Below the pieces are notes generated by a model. The model searched no databases. It saw only the letters and a list, made by a program, of their open reading frames with translations, and was not told the DNA's origin. This document shows, piece after piece, positions 49,232 to 59,286 of a stretch of DNA of 64,000 bases. The DNA is taken from assembly GCA_050260775.1 (NCBI GenBank), contig JBLNCP010000006.1, positions 1 to 64,000 on the forward strand, given 5' to 3'. Source of the stretch: CALABS01 sp050260775. GTDB lineage: Bacteria > Pseudomonadota > Alphaproteobacteria > Rhodospirillales > Magnetospirillaceae. The position numbers were made by a program, and so were the translations under genes. Every line of letters starts with the position of its first letter. The first letter of the stretch is position 1.

Positions 49232-51334
49232 CTACGATCTGACGAGCAGGGCCAGCGACCGGGCCTCCAGGGGATAGGGCTTCCCGCCGGGGAAGCGCTG
49301 GCCGTCGCGTGCTGGGTCGAACGTCTCGACCCATGCCTCCCAGGTATGATCCTCCGAGGGCAGGATGAACGGCACCGGCTCCCAGAACGAATTCATCAGC
49401 AGCAGGAAGGGCAGGTCGCGTTGCGGCAGGCCGCCCTCGGTCGTGTAGTAGAAGTCGCCGGTGTCGCCGGTGAACAGCGCGCCGAGGGTGCGGGCTTCGG
49501 CGAAGTCCCAGTCGGCATCCGAAGTCTCGCGGCCGTCCGGCGTCAGCCAGACGATGTCGGCACCCTGTTCGGTGCGGCCGCGGAAGAACCGTGAGCGATG
49601 GAAGACCGGGTGGCGGCGTCGGATGCCGATGATCTTGCGCGCGAAGAGGAGAAGATCGCGGTCGGCCTGGTCCCATTTGACCCAGGCGATCGGGTTGTCC
49701 TGGCAATAAGCGTTGTTGTTGCCTTCCTGGCTGTTGCCGATCTCGTCGCCGGCCAGCAGCATCGGCACCCCCTGCGACAGCAGCAGCGTCGCCAGCATGT
49801 TGCGCTGCTGCCGCTGGCGCAGTTGCAGGATGGCGGGGTCGTCGGTCGGGCCCTCGGCCCCGCAATTCCAGGATTCGTTGTCGTCGGCCCCGTCGCGGTT
49901 TTCCTCGAGGTTCGCCTCGTTGTGCTTGCCGTTGAAGCTGACCAGGTCGCGCAGCGTGAAGCCGTCGTGGGCGGTGACGAAATTGACGCTGGCCCAGGGG
50001 CGGCGATAGCGATGGGCGAAGATGTCGGCCGAGCCGGTGATGCGCGAGGCCAGTTCCGGCACCTGGCCGGCGCCCCCCTTCCAGTAGCGGCGGACCACGT
50101 CGCGGTAGCGGCCGTTCCATTCCGACCAGCCCGGCGGGAAGCCGCCAACCTGGTAGCCGCCCATGCCGAGGTCCCACGGCTCGGCGATCAGCTTGACCGC
50201 GCTCAGCACCGGATCCTGGCGCACCGCGTCGAAGAAGGCCGAACCGGGGTCGTAGTGAAATCCCTCCCGGGCCAGGCTGGCGGTGAGATCGAAACGGAAG
50301 CCGTCCACATGCATCTCGACCACCCAGTAACGCAGCGAGTCCAGCACCAGCTGCAGCACCCGCGGGTGGCTGAGGTCGAGCGTGTTGCCGCAGCCGGTGG
50401 AGTCCCAGTAGTAGCGGGGGTCGTCGGGGACCAGCTTGTAGTAGCTGGCATTGTCGATGCCGCGGAAGGACAGGGTCGGGCCGAGATGGTTGCCCTCGGC
50501 GGTGTGGTTGTAGACGACGTCGAGGATGACCTCGATGCCGGCGTCGTGGAGGCGGCGCACCATCGACTTGAACTCGGAGATGCGGCCCGAGGCGAGGTAG
50601 CGCGGCTCGAGCGCGAAGAAGCCGATGGAATTGTAGCCCCAGTAATTGCGCAGGCCCTTGTCGATCAGGGTGCGGTCGTCGAGGAAGGCGTGGACGGGCA
50701 GCAGCTCGATGGCGGTGATGCCCAGCGAGCGCAGATGATCGACCGTCACCGGGTCGGCCAGCCCGGCGAAGGTGCCGCGTCGCCGCGCCGGCACGTCGGG
50801 GTGCAGCATGGTGAGGCCGCGCACATGCGCCTCGTAGATGACCGACTGCGGCCACGGGACCCCCGGCCGGCTTTCCGCCCCCCAGGTGAAGGCGGGGTCC
50901 ACCAGTTCGCACTTGGGCATCTGGCGGGCGTTGTCGCGGCGGTCGAAGGACAGGTCCTCGCGGGCATGGCCCAGGCGGTAGCCGAAATGGGCGTCCGACC
51001 ATTTGAGTTCGCCGCGCAGCGACTTGGCATAGGGGTCCAGCAGCAGCTTGTGGGGATTGAAGCGGTGCCCGGCCTTGGGATCGTAGGGGCCGTGCACCCG
51101 GTAGCCGTACAATTGCCCGGGCAGCAGATCGGGCACGTAGCCGTGCCAGACCTCGTCGGTGCATTCGGGCAGGACCAGGCGCTCGGTCTCGCGTTCACCC
51201 GCATTGTCGAACAGGCACAGCTCCACCTTTTCGGCATTGGCGGAGAACAGCGCGAAATTGGCTCCGGCGCCGTCCCAGGTCGCCCCCAGCGGGTGGAACG
51301 ATCCGGGCCAGATGCGGGCGCGGCCTTGCGGCAT
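49232..51334 (-). CDS. glgX: Glycogen debranching enzyme GlgX
   Basis: GlgX removes alpha-1,6 branches from partly degraded glycogen. The 700-residue protein has an N-terminal CBM48 domain (GATWDGAGANFALFSANAE, then YGYRVHGPYDP) and a GH13 barrel. The catalytic nucleophile Asp is in DGFRFDL, the acid/base Glu in LIAEPWDLG, and the third carboxylate in TAHDGFTL. The ATG at 51334 gives the usual PQGRARIWPGSFHPLGA start. No glycogen synthase neighbours it here. Confidence 0.96.
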   Translation of the reverse strand: MPQGRARIWPGSFHPLGATWDGAGANFALFSANAEKVELCLFDNAGERETERLVLPECTDEVWHGYVPDLLPGQLYGYRVHGPYDPKAGHRFNPHKLLLDPYAKSLRGELKWSDAHFGYRLGHAREDLSFDRRDNARQMPKCELVDPAFTWGAESRPGVPWPQSVIYEAHVRGLTMLHPDVPARRRGTFAGLADPVTVDHLRSLGITAIELLPVHAFLDDRTLIDKGLRNYWGYNSIGFFALEPRYLASGRISEFKSMVRRLHDAGIEVILDVVYNHTAEGNHLGPTLSFRGIDNASYYKLVPDDPRYYWDSTGCGNTLDLSHPRVLQLVLDSLRYWVVEMHVDGFRFDLTASLAREGFHYDPGSAFFDAVRQDPVLSAVKLIAEPWDLGMGGYQVGGFPPGWSEWNGRYRDVVRRYWKGGAGQVPELASRITGSADIFAHRYRRPWASVNFVTAHDGFTLRDLVSFNGKHNEANLEENRDGADDNESWNCGAEGPTDDPAILQLRQRQQRNMLATLLLSQGVPMLLAGDEIGNSQEGNNNAYCQDNPIAWVKWDQADRDLLLFARKIIGIRRRHPVFHRSRFFRGRTEQGADIVWLTPDGRETSDADWDFAEARTLGALFTGDTGDFYYTTEGGLPQRDLPFLLLMNSFWEPVPFILPSEDHTWEAWVETFDPARDGQRFPGGKPYPLEARSLALLVRS

Positions 51335-51473
51335 GGGGGACCCTTTCCCTGATGTGCAAGGATCAGGTGGCGCCCCCATGGCGCAGGCGCCATTCCCCGT
51401 TTGTCCGCCGCAGCCACGCCCGGGCGCTCCATATGATAGAATGGCAGTGCCAACGAGACGGGAGCCCGACGGA

Positions 51474-52109
51474 ATGTGGGAGACGGCGTTCTATGCCTTC
51501 GTTGCCTTCTTCGTGATCCTCGATCCGCCGGGGACGGCCGCCCTGTTCGCCGCCATGACCCGCAACATCGCCCAGGGGCATCGGCGCGTCATGGCGCGTC
51601 GGGCCACGGTGATGGCGGGCATCCTGCTGTTCGCCTTCGCCATCGGCGGCGAATGGTTGCTGGGTGCCCTGGGCATCACCCTGCCGGCCTTCCGCGTCGC
51701 CGGGGGGCTGCTGCTGTTCCTGCTGGCCACCGACATGGTGTTCGCCCGCCAATCGGGCCTGCGCTCGACCACGCCGGTGGAAAACGAAGAGGCGGCGGTG
51801 CGCGACGACATCACCGTCTTTCCCCTGGCCTTCCCCCTGATCGCCGGCCCCGGGGCGATGACGTCGGTGGTGCTGATGATGGGCCGGGCGCATGGCGACC
51901 CGCTGACCATCCTCACGGTGCTGGCCGTGCTGGCGGTGGTGCTGGCGATCCTGCTGGTGCTGCTGCTGGGCGCCGGCCACGTGCTCAAGGTCCTCGGCTT
52001 CACCGGCGCCCATGTGGTGAGCCGCGTGCTCGGCATCGTGCTGGCCGCCCTGGCCGCGCAATATGTGCTCGACGGAACCCGGGAAGCGTTCCCTGGCCTC
52101 ACCGGCTGA
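51474..52109 (+). CDS. MarC family membrane protein
   Basis: A 211-residue membrane protein with about six helices, starting METAFYAFVAFFVILDPPGT-like (MWETAFYAF, then DPPGTAALF). It has FPLAFPLIAGPGAMTSVVL in the middle, the two halves of the MarC/NAAT fold. MarC proteins are of unknown function; some were linked to amino-acid transport. The ATG at 51474 has GGGAG nine bases before; an in-frame run upstream belongs to glgX in antisense and is not coding. Confidence 0.9.
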   Translation: MWETAFYAFVAFFVILDPPGTAALFAAMTRNIAQGHRRVMARRATVMAGILLFAFAIGGEWLLGALGITLPAFRVAGGLLLFLLATDMVFARQSGLRSTTPVENEEAAVRDDITVFPLAFPLIAGPGAMTSVVLMMGRAHGDPLTILTVLAVLAVVLAILLVLLLGAGHVLKVLGFTGAHVVSRVLGIVLAALAAQYVLDGTREAFPGLTG

Positions 52110-52269
52110 GTTCCTCAACCAAAAGACTACCGTTGCGCTAATGATGGCGCGCGGGGCCGGCGGCCAAGCCGTTGAGCGGCCAAGGAAACGGGGTAGCTAC
52201 CCTAATACGCTGGGAGTAGCGCCCGCAAACCATTGCCCATTTCAACCGTGTGGAATTGCTGTGCGCAGA

Positions 52270-52289
52270 TTGCTATATTAGAATAGCAA
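52270..52289. promoter_or_regulatory. Inverted repeat upstream of chemoreceptor gene
   Basis: TTGCTAT and ATAGCAA form a perfect 7-bp inverted repeat around ATTAGA, 28 bases before the chemoreceptor start, in a low-GC spot. This could be an operator near the promoter (TATATT overlaps it). No known site is recognised. Confidence 0.4.
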
Positions 52290-52317
52290 ATTGATTCTTG
52301 ATTAAATGGGGGCTCAT

Positions 52318-53664
52318 ATGCACTTGGCAAGCACGGTGACGCCGGCCTCGGCCACGGACGACAGCGCAATCGCGCGCTGCATCGATGCTATTGCCGAGGG
52401 CAAGTTCAGCCACGTCCCCGAGGGCGACGGGCTCCTCGAGCAGGCGGTGCGCCGGCTTGCCGCCACCCTGCAGGCGCGGGCGCTCGAACAGCTCCAGCGC
52501 ACCGTGATGCTGTCGGGCGGCGCCAGCGAAGCCATGGCCGCCACCTCGTTCGTCACCGGCGACGTGCGCGAGGCGGCCGAGAATGCCCAGACCATCGCGG
52601 CGGCGGTGGAACAGCTGAACGCCGCCATGCATCACATCGCCGAGACCGGCAGCTACATCGCCAACACCGCCCGCGCCGTCGAGAAGTCGTCGGACCAGAG
52701 CCTGACAGCGGTCGGCCAGGCCACCACCAACGTGCGCGCCCTCGCCGAGATCGAACGGGAGACCTCCGCCCGCATCGAGCGCCTGGTCGATACCTCGCTG
52801 GAAATCGGCAAGATGGTCGGCACCATCCAGGCCATCGCCAAGCAGACCAACCTGCTGGCCCTCAACGCCTCCATCGAGGCGGCGCGGGCCGGTGAGGCGG
52901 GGCGCGGTTTCAACATCGTCGCCGGCGAGGTGAAGAACCTCGCCCACCAGACCGCCCAGGCCACCGACGACATCCGCCGCCAGATCGCCGCCGTCCAGCA
53001 GGAGGTCCAGGGGATCCGCGACGCCATCTCGCAGACCGGGGCCCAGGCGGCGGCCGGCCTGATCAGCATCGGCAGGGTCGAGGAGGGCGTGAACGACATC
53101 GTCGCCAACATGCGCGATCTCGACGACAAGCTGACCACCCACGCCGCCAGCCTGTCCGAGCAATCGGCGGCGACGGAAGAGGTGTCGCGTTCGGTGTCGG
53201 TGATCAACGAGAAGACCGAACGCTCGCGCGTCAACGCCGAGCTGGCGGTCGACGCGGTGTCCTCGTCCGAGGCGGTGATCACGGCGCAGTTCGCCGACCT
53301 CGCCAAGCTGGAGATTCCCGACGCGGTGCTCTACCTCGCCAAGTCGGACCATCTGCTGTGGAAGAAGCGCCTGGCCTCGATGCTGGTCGGGCGCTCGGGC
53401 CTGTCGGAATCGGAGGTCACCGACCACCGCTCCTGCCGCCTCGGCAAGTGGTTCTATGGGGATGCGTCGGCCTGCTACCACACCAACCCGATCTTCCGGG
53501 GGCTGGAGGACCCGCACATGCGCGTCCACGCCGCCGCCAAGGAGATCGTCCGCCTGTTCAACGGCGGCGACCGCATCGCCGCCATGGCGGAGTACCAGAA
53601 GCTTGAAGGCGCTTCGAAGGAAGTGGTCGGCGGCCTGACCCAGTTGGGCGAGGGCCGGTTCTAA
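52318..53664 (+). CDS. Cytoplasmic methyl-accepting chemoreceptor with CZB domain
   Basis: A soluble 448-residue chemoreceptor with no membrane helix. Residues 1-60 are a short N-terminal region, followed by a long coiled-coil signalling part with the hairpin tip IQAIAKQTNLLALNASIEAA and GRGFNIVAGEVKNLA. The C-terminal CZB zinc-binding domain has its ligands in KSDHLLWKK (about 342), DHRSCRLGKWF (about 368) and PHMRVHAAAKE (about 398). The ATG at 52318 follows GGGGG; the in-frame ATG at 52306 lacks a site. It may sense hypochlorite, metal or redox state via the zinc-bound cysteine, as known in CZB proteins; this is inferred. Confidence 0.92.
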   Translation: MHLASTVTPASATDDSAIARCIDAIAEGKFSHVPEGDGLLEQAVRRLAATLQARALEQLQRTVMLSGGASEAMAATSFVTGDVREAAENAQTIAAAVEQLNAAMHHIAETGSYIANTARAVEKSSDQSLTAVGQATTNVRALAEIERETSARIERLVDTSLEIGKMVGTIQAIAKQTNLLALNASIEAARAGEAGRGFNIVAGEVKNLAHQTAQATDDIRRQIAAVQQEVQGIRDAISQTGAQAAAGLISIGRVEEGVNDIVANMRDLDDKLTTHAASLSEQSAATEEVSRSVSVINEKTERSRVNAELAVDAVSSSEAVITAQFADLAKLEIPDAVLYLAKSDHLLWKKRLASMLVGRSGLSESEVTDHRSCRLGKWFYGDASACYHTNPIFRGLEDPHMRVHAAAKEIVRLFNGGDRIAAMAEYQKLEGASKEVVGGLTQLGEGRF

Positions 53665-53704
53665 ACGGAGCGCAACGGCAAGGGCCGAAGCTTTGCGCTC
53701 TCCG

Positions 53705-53815
53705 TCATGGCCGGGCTCGACCCGGCCATCCCCGCCCTTTCCGCAACTACGCCAGACGGGCGCACGTGGATGCCCGGAGCAAGTTCGGGGATGCCCGGAG
53801 CAAGTTCGGGCATGA
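53705..53815. repeat. Palindromic and tandem repeats
   Basis: A hairpin GTCATGGCCGGGCTCG with CGACCCGGCCATCC, then two tandem 21-base copies of GGATGCCCGGAGCAAGTTCG at 53768 and 53789 before GGGCATGACG. This is the same type as at 44167-44210, between convergent chemoreceptor and mtnA. Confidence 0.65.
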
Positions 53816-53829
53816 CGTGATAGAAGTCG

Positions 53830-54930
53830 TCAACCCCGCTCGGGGAACAGCGCCTTCAGCCCGTCCGGACTGGCGGCGCAGATGCCGCGTTCGGTCACCA
53901 GGCCGGTGACCAGGCGGGCCGGGGTGACGTCGAAGCCGTAATTGACCGCCGGCGACCCGTCCGGCGTCAACTGCACGGCGGCCACCCGGCCGTCGGCGGT
54001 CTTGCCGGCGATGTGGGTGACCTCGGTGGGGTCGCGTTCCTCGATGGGAATCTCGCGGATGCCGTCGGCGACGGTCCAGTCGATGGTCGGGCTGGGCAGC
54101 GCCACGTAGAACGGCACGCCGTTGTCGCGCGCCGCCAGCGCCTTCAGGTAGGTCCCGATCTTGTTGCAGACGTCGCCGTTGCGGGTGACGCGGTCGGTGC
54201 CGACGATGCAGACGTCGACCATGCCGTGCTGCATGAGATGGCCGCCGGTGTTGTCGGGAATCACCGTGTGCGGCACACCGTGCCAGTTCAGCTCGCGCGC
54301 CGTCAGGCTGGCGCCCTGATTGCGCGGCCGGGTCTCGTCCACCCAGACATGGATGGGCAGGCCGGCATCGAACGCCTTGTAGATGGGGGCGATGGCGGTG
54401 CCCCAATCCACGGTGGCGAGCCAGCCGGCGTTGCAGTGGGTCAGCACGTTGAGCCGCGTTGCCCCCTCGGCCCGGCGCCGCTCCCAGATCTCGCGGAAGG
54501 CCGCAAGTCCGTGCTCGCCGAGCGCCGAATTGATGGCCACGTCCTCGTCGCAGATGGCGGCGGCGCGGGCCCGGGCGGCGGTGGCGCGCTCGGGCGCCGG
54601 CAGCGGCAGCAGCGCCGCCATCATCTCGTCCAGCGCCCATTTCAGGTTGATGGCGGTCGGCCGGGTCGCGTGCAGGGTGGCGTAGGCCGCCCGAAGGCCG
54701 GCCTCGCTGGCGTCGCTCGCGGCCGCCAGCGCCATGCCATAGGCGGCGGTGGCGCCGATCAGCGGCGCGCCGCGCACCCACATGTCCTTGATGGCCCGTG
54801 CGGCATCGGCCAGCGTCTCCAGGCGGACGATGACGAACTCGTGCGGCAGGCGCGTCTGGTCGATGATCTCGACGCCGCGCCCGTCGGCGGCCGGCCAGAT
54901 GGTGCGGAAAGGCGTGCCGTTGATCTTCAT
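53830..54930 (-). CDS. mtnA: S-methyl-5-thioribose-1-phosphate isomerase
   Basis: MtnA isomerises methylthioribose-1-phosphate in methionine salvage. The 366-residue protein has the family segments FVIVRLETLADAARAIKDM, VRGAPLIGATAAYGMAL, the catalytic cysteine in VLTHCNAGWLATV and the catalytic aspartate in VGTDRVTRNGDV, then NKIGTY. It shares the fold of the eIF2B family. The ATG at 54930 fits the family start MKINGTPFRTI; codons up to 54990 are unlikely. With mtnP nearby it forms the salvage path for 5'-methylthioadenosine. Confidence 0.96.
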   Translation of the reverse strand: MKINGTPFRTIWPAADGRGVEIIDQTRLPHEFVIVRLETLADAARAIKDMWVRGAPLIGATAAYGMALAAASDASEAGLRAAYATLHATRPTAINLKWALDEMMAALLPLPAPERATAARARAAAICDEDVAINSALGEHGLAAFREIWERRRAEGATRLNVLTHCNAGWLATVDWGTAIAPIYKAFDAGLPIHVWVDETRPRNQGASLTARELNWHGVPHTVIPDNTGGHLMQHGMVDVCIVGTDRVTRNGDVCNKIGTYLKALAARDNGVPFYVALPSPTIDWTVADGIREIPIEERDPTEVTHIAGKTADGRVAAVQLTPDGSPAVNYGFDVTPARLVTGLVTERGICAASPDGLKALFPERG

Positions 54931-54994
54931 GCCCGAGCCCTGTCGAAGAATGCCGGCCGGCACCTTACGGGACGGGCGCGGCAGCGGCAATATG

Positions 54995-55714
54995 TCAGGG
55001 GAAGGCCTCGCGCGGCGGGAAGGCCTTGGCGCCGTCGACGCTGCCGTTCGGCACCACCGTCATGGTGCGCACCCAGCGCTTGCCGTCCCAGGCGATCCGC
55101 ATCAGGTCGGTGCCGCGGTCGAAGCGGGCGTCCACCGCCAGGAACTCCTCGCCCTTGCCGGAGGGCAGGCGGCGCCACCAGCCCTTGGGGGAATCCATCA
55201 GCTCGATCTGGACGCTGTAGCCGCCGCCGGCGTCGATGTATTCGATGGGGCGCAGGCCCTCGGCGGTCTGCTGCATGAACAGGGTCAGGCGGCCGCGATA
55301 GCCTTCCAGGTAGTCGATGGTGACCTCCACCTGCGGGTTGCCGTCGCCTTGGATGTCGGCGCGGCGGATGCCGGCCAGGGCGTGGTCGAGCACGACGTGG
55401 CGCACTTCGCCGCTCTTGGGCGTCAGGCGGACGACCGCCCAGCGCGGGTCCTCACGGTCCAGGCTGTCCTGCAGCGCGGTGTCGCTGGCCGGGCGGCCCA
55501 GCAGGATGGCGCGCACCTGCTCGGCATTGGCCGGGGTGATGCGGGCATCGAGCAGCAGCTCGACCTTGCCGCCCTTGAGGGGCACGGTCTCGGCGACGCG
55601 ATAGCCGTCGAAGCTGTCGGGGACGCGGTAGTTCTCGTACGGCCAGGCCAGGGCCGTGCCGGCCCACAGCATGCCGGTCAGCACCAGCGCCGGAAGTCGC
55701 ATCCCCCCCATCAT
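54995..55714 (-). CDS. Secreted protein of unknown function
   Basis: A ~239-residue protein with a signal peptide ending LWAGTALA/WPYEN. The mature part is beta-rich and includes VPDSFDGYRVAETVPLKGGK, DIQGDGNPQVEV (an integrin/FG-GAP-like spot) and WDGKRWVRTMTVVPNGS. Starts at 55714, 55711 or 55702 are all possible behind GGAGAGAGG. No family is recognised. It lies upstream of mtnA on the same strand, 64 bases apart, and may be co-transcribed. Confidence 0.65.
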   Translation of the reverse strand: MMGGMRLPALVLTGMLWAGTALAWPYENYRVPDSFDGYRVAETVPLKGGKVELLLDARITPANAEQVRAILLGRPASDTALQDSLDREDPRWAVVRLTPKSGEVRHVVLDHALAGIRRADIQGDGNPQVEVTIDYLEGYRGRLTLFMQQTAEGLRPIEYIDAGGGYSVQIELMDSPKGWWRRLPSGKGEEFLAVDARFDRGTDLMRIAWDGKRWVRTMTVVPNGSVDGAKAFPPREAFP

Positions 55715-55912
55715 GTCCCTCTCTCCACCCATGGTTTAGGGGCAAGGTCGCAGCCGGGCAGGGAATCGACCGTGATGTTGGTCAAGGATGCCGCCCAAGA
55801 GGCGTCGCGTTAGTAAACCTAAGATCACATGCCAAAGAACGGATGCTTTCGCACACGCGAAGGGCCTAGGGTGGGGCCTGCCGGAACCGTCCGCACCATG
55901 TTCGAGGGAAAG

Positions 55913-56103
55913 ATGCGCGACCTGGAAAGCAGAGTGTGCATCTGGACCCTGGTCGGGGATCGCCCGCCCGGTCTGGACGAGCTGCGCGCCATCCTCAACT
56001 GCGCAGCGGCGCGCGGTTGCGACCGGTGCGTCGCCTGCAGCGAGCGGGCGCTGTCCCACGTCATGGAGCTGGCGGGCAAACGCCCGCCCGAGGCCGAAAG
56101 CGA

Positions 56104-56107
<4 letters not shown>
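55913..56107 (+). CDS. Small cysteine-rich hypothetical protein
   Basis: A 64-residue reading frame (MRDLESRVCIWTLVGDRPPG at the start) with five cysteines in its length, including ILNCAAARGCDRCVAC. The cysteine pairs could bind a metal. A GAGGGA stretch precedes the ATG at 55913; ATG 55898 is in frame. The stop overlaps the mtnP stop tail to tail. Its coding status is plausible but not proven, and no family is recognised. Confidence 0.5.
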
Positions 56108-56991
<884 letters not shown>

Positions 56992-57059
56992 GTGCCGTAT
57001 CTCCCCAGAAACTCTGTGGGTGTGTTAATTGAATTCCAGGCGGCGGGCAACAGGAAGGT

Positions 57060-57157
57060 CCCCGTCATCCTGAGGGCGCAAGCCCGAAGGATCTCGTCGG
57101 CCGTGGGCGCTGTGCTCCGAGCCCCAAGGGATCCTTCGCTGCGCTCAGCATGACAGC
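57060..57157. repeat. Palindromic intergenic repeat
   Basis: CGTCATCCTGAGGGCGCAAG and CGAAGGATCTCG at one end and GGGATCCTTCGCTGCGCTCA with GCATGACAG at the other form an imperfect inverted repeat. It is the same family as at 29577 and 31403. Located between mtnP and petC. Confidence 0.65.
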
Positions 57158-57174
57158 GATCTTCCGACAGGAAC

Positions 57175-57205
57175 AAAAAGGCCGCCGTCCTTGCGGGCGG
57201 CGGCC
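57175..57205 (-). terminator. Intrinsic terminator of petABC
   Basis: Read on the minus strand GGCCGCCG (57205-57198) and CGGCGGCC (57187-57180) pair perfectly and are followed by TTTTTG. It lies about 46 bases after the petC stop. Confidence 0.85.
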
Positions 57206-57251
57206 AGTTCGTCGATCGATCCCGGGTGCGGGCAAGGCCCCGGGCAATGGA

Positions 57252-58016
57252 TCAGTGCACGTCCTTCCAGATCTGACGCTTGAGCGCGTAGAGCAGGGCG
57301 GTGAAGACGGCCAGGAAGCCCATCACCCACAGACCCATGCTCTTGCGTTCGTTCAGCTCCGGCTCGGCCGTCCAATTGAGGAAGGTCACCACGTCGTGGG
57401 CGATCTGCTCCTTGGTCGCCTTGGTGCCGTCGGCGTAGGTGACGAGGTCGTCCATCACCTGCGGCGGCATGCTGATGGCGTGGCCGGGGAAGAAGTGGTT
57501 GTAGTACTTGCCCTCGGGGATGGAGGCACCCTCGGGCGGGGTGTCCTCGTAGCCGAGCAGCAGCGAGTAGACGTAGTTCGGACCGCCGGGACGGGCCTTG
57601 GCCATCAGCGACAGATCCGGCGGAGCGGCGCCGTTGTTGGCGGCGGCCGCGGCCTTCTCGTTCGGGAACGGCGGGACGTACTTGTCCGACGGGCGGGCGG
57701 GACGGTTCTGCACCATGCCCTCGTCGTTGGGCGCGTCCGGCACCTCGCGCTCGGCGGCGACCGTCTTGATCTCGTCGTCGGTCAGGCCGACCGCGGCGAG
57801 ATTGCGGTACGCCACCAGCTTGAGCGAGTGGCAGTTCGAGCACACGTCGTGGAACACGGTGTAGCCGCGACGCAGGGCAGCCTGGTCGTAGCGTCCGAAG
57901 AAGCCCTCCCACGAGAAGCCGGGCTTCATCAGCGCAGCCCCGCCCTCGGAGGCGAGGGCCGCACCGGTGGCGCCGAGGCCGGTGGCCACGAGCGCGGTGA
58001 GGATCAGCTTACGCAT
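57252..58016 (-). CDS. petC: Cytochrome c1 (bc1 complex)
   Basis: PetC is the cytochrome c1 subunit that takes electrons from the Rieske protein to cytochrome c. The 254-residue protein has a signal peptide (to ALASEGG), heme motif CSNCH in VFHDVCSNCHSLKLVAYRNL, the axial methionine in HAISMPPQVMDDLVTYADGT, and a C-terminal membrane anchor (about 225-245, SMGLWVMGFLAVFTALLYAL). Its ATG overlaps the petB TAA by one base. Terminator follows. Confidence 0.98.
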   Translation of the reverse strand: MRKLILTALVATGLGATGAALASEGGAALMKPGFSWEGFFGRYDQAALRRGYTVFHDVCSNCHSLKLVAYRNLAAVGLTDDEIKTVAAEREVPDAPNDEGMVQNRPARPSDKYVPPFPNEKAAAAANNGAAPPDLSLMAKARPGGPNYVYSLLLGYEDTPPEGASIPEGKYYNHFFPGHAISMPPQVMDDLVTYADGTKATKEQIAHDVVTFLNWTAEPELNERKSMGLWVMGFLAVFTALLYALKRQIWKDVH

Positions 58017-59275
58017 TACGCCTTCTCCATCGGCTGGGCATGAGCGCCGGCGGTGGCTGCTCCGCCGCCCTTGAGGACGGGGGCCGAGATGCTGGCCGGC
58101 AGCGGCCGCGCCTTCTCGATCTTGCCCAGCAGCGGCATGATCACCAGGAAGTGCAGGAAGTAATAGGTGGTGGCGATCTGGCCCATCCAGATGTAGGCGC
58201 CCTCGGCGGGCTTGCCGCCGATGTAGCCGAGGAACAGGCAGTCAGCCAGGAACACCCAGAACAGCTGCTTGTACAGCGGCCGGAACTTGGCCGAACGCAC
58301 CTTCGAGGTGTCGAGCCAGGGCAGGGCGAACAGGATCAGGATGGCGCTGAACATCAGCACCACGCCGCCCAGCTTGTTCGGCACCGAGCGCAGGATCGCG
58401 TAGAACGGCAGGTAGTACCATTCGGGGACGATGTGCGGCGGGGTCACCATCGGGTTGGCCGGGATGTAGTTGTCCGGCTCGCCGAAGAAGTTCGGAGCCC
58501 AGAACACGAAGGCCAGGTAGAACATCAGGAACACGCCGATGCCGAACAGGTCCTTGATCGTGTAGTAGGGGTGGAACGGGATGGTGTCCTGCGGGCTCTT
58601 GATGTCGATGCCCAGCGGGTTGTTGGACTTGACGGTGTGCAGCGCCCACACGTGCACGAACACCAGGCCGAAGATGACGAACGGCAGCAGGTAGTGCAGC
58701 GAGAAGAAGCGGTTGAGCGTCGGGTTGTCCACCGAGAAGCCGCCCCACAGCCAGGTCACGATCGCCTTGCCGACCAGCGGGAAGGCCGAGAACAGGTTGG
58801 TGATGACGGTCGCACCCCAGAACGACATCTGGCCCCAGGGCAGCACGTAGCCGAGGAAGCCGGTGGCCATCATCGCCAGGTAGATGAGGATGCCGACCCA
58901 CCACAGAACCTCGCGCGGCGACTTGTAGGAGCCGTAGTAGAGGTTCCGGAACATGTGGATGTAGACCAGGATGAAGAACATCGAGGCCCCGTTCATGTGC
59001 AGGTAGCGCAGCAGCCAACCGTAGTTGACGTCGCGCATGATGCGCTCGACGGAGTCGAAGGCCATCGAGGTATGGGGCGTGTAGTTCATCACCAGGAACA
59101 CGCCGGTGAGGATCATCACCACCAGGATGAAGCCGGCCAGCGAGCCGAAGTTCCACCAGTAGTTCAGGTTCTTCGGGGTCGGATACTCGACGGCGCTGTG
59201 CTGCATCATCGAGAATACAGGCAGTCGCTCGTCGAACCAGGCGAGTGCCTTGTTGTTGGTCTTGAAGCCGCTCAT
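58016..59275 (-). CDS. petB: Cytochrome b (bc1 complex)
   Basis: PetB carries the two b hemes and the Qo and Qi sites. The 419-residue protein has eight membrane helices, the early LNYWWNFGSLAGFILV, YLHMNGASMFFILVYIHMFR with heme histidines, GYVLPWGQMSFWGATVIT (Qo cd1), the PEWYYLPFYAILR motif (Qo ef loop), and DNPTLNRFFSLHYLLPF. The ATG at 59275 gives MSGFKTNNKAL; in-frame sequence up to 59500 overlaps petA and is not coding. Eleven bases after petA. Confidence 0.98.
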   Translation of the reverse strand: MSGFKTNNKALAWFDERLPVFSMMQHSAVEYPTPKNLNYWWNFGSLAGFILVVMILTGVFLVMNYTPHTSMAFDSVERIMRDVNYGWLLRYLHMNGASMFFILVYIHMFRNLYYGSYKSPREVLWWVGILIYLAMMATGFLGYVLPWGQMSFWGATVITNLFSAFPLVGKAIVTWLWGGFSVDNPTLNRFFSLHYLLPFVIFGLVFVHVWALHTVKSNNPLGIDIKSPQDTIPFHPYYTIKDLFGIGVFLMFYLAFVFWAPNFFGEPDNYIPANPMVTPPHIVPEWYYLPFYAILRSVPNKLGGVVLMFSAILILFALPWLDTSKVRSAKFRPLYKQLFWVFLADCLFLGYIGGKPAEGAYIWMGQIATTYYFLHFLVIMPLLGKIEKARPLPASISAPVLKGGGAATAGAHAQPMEKA

Positions 59276-59286
59276 GGGGCGCTCCC

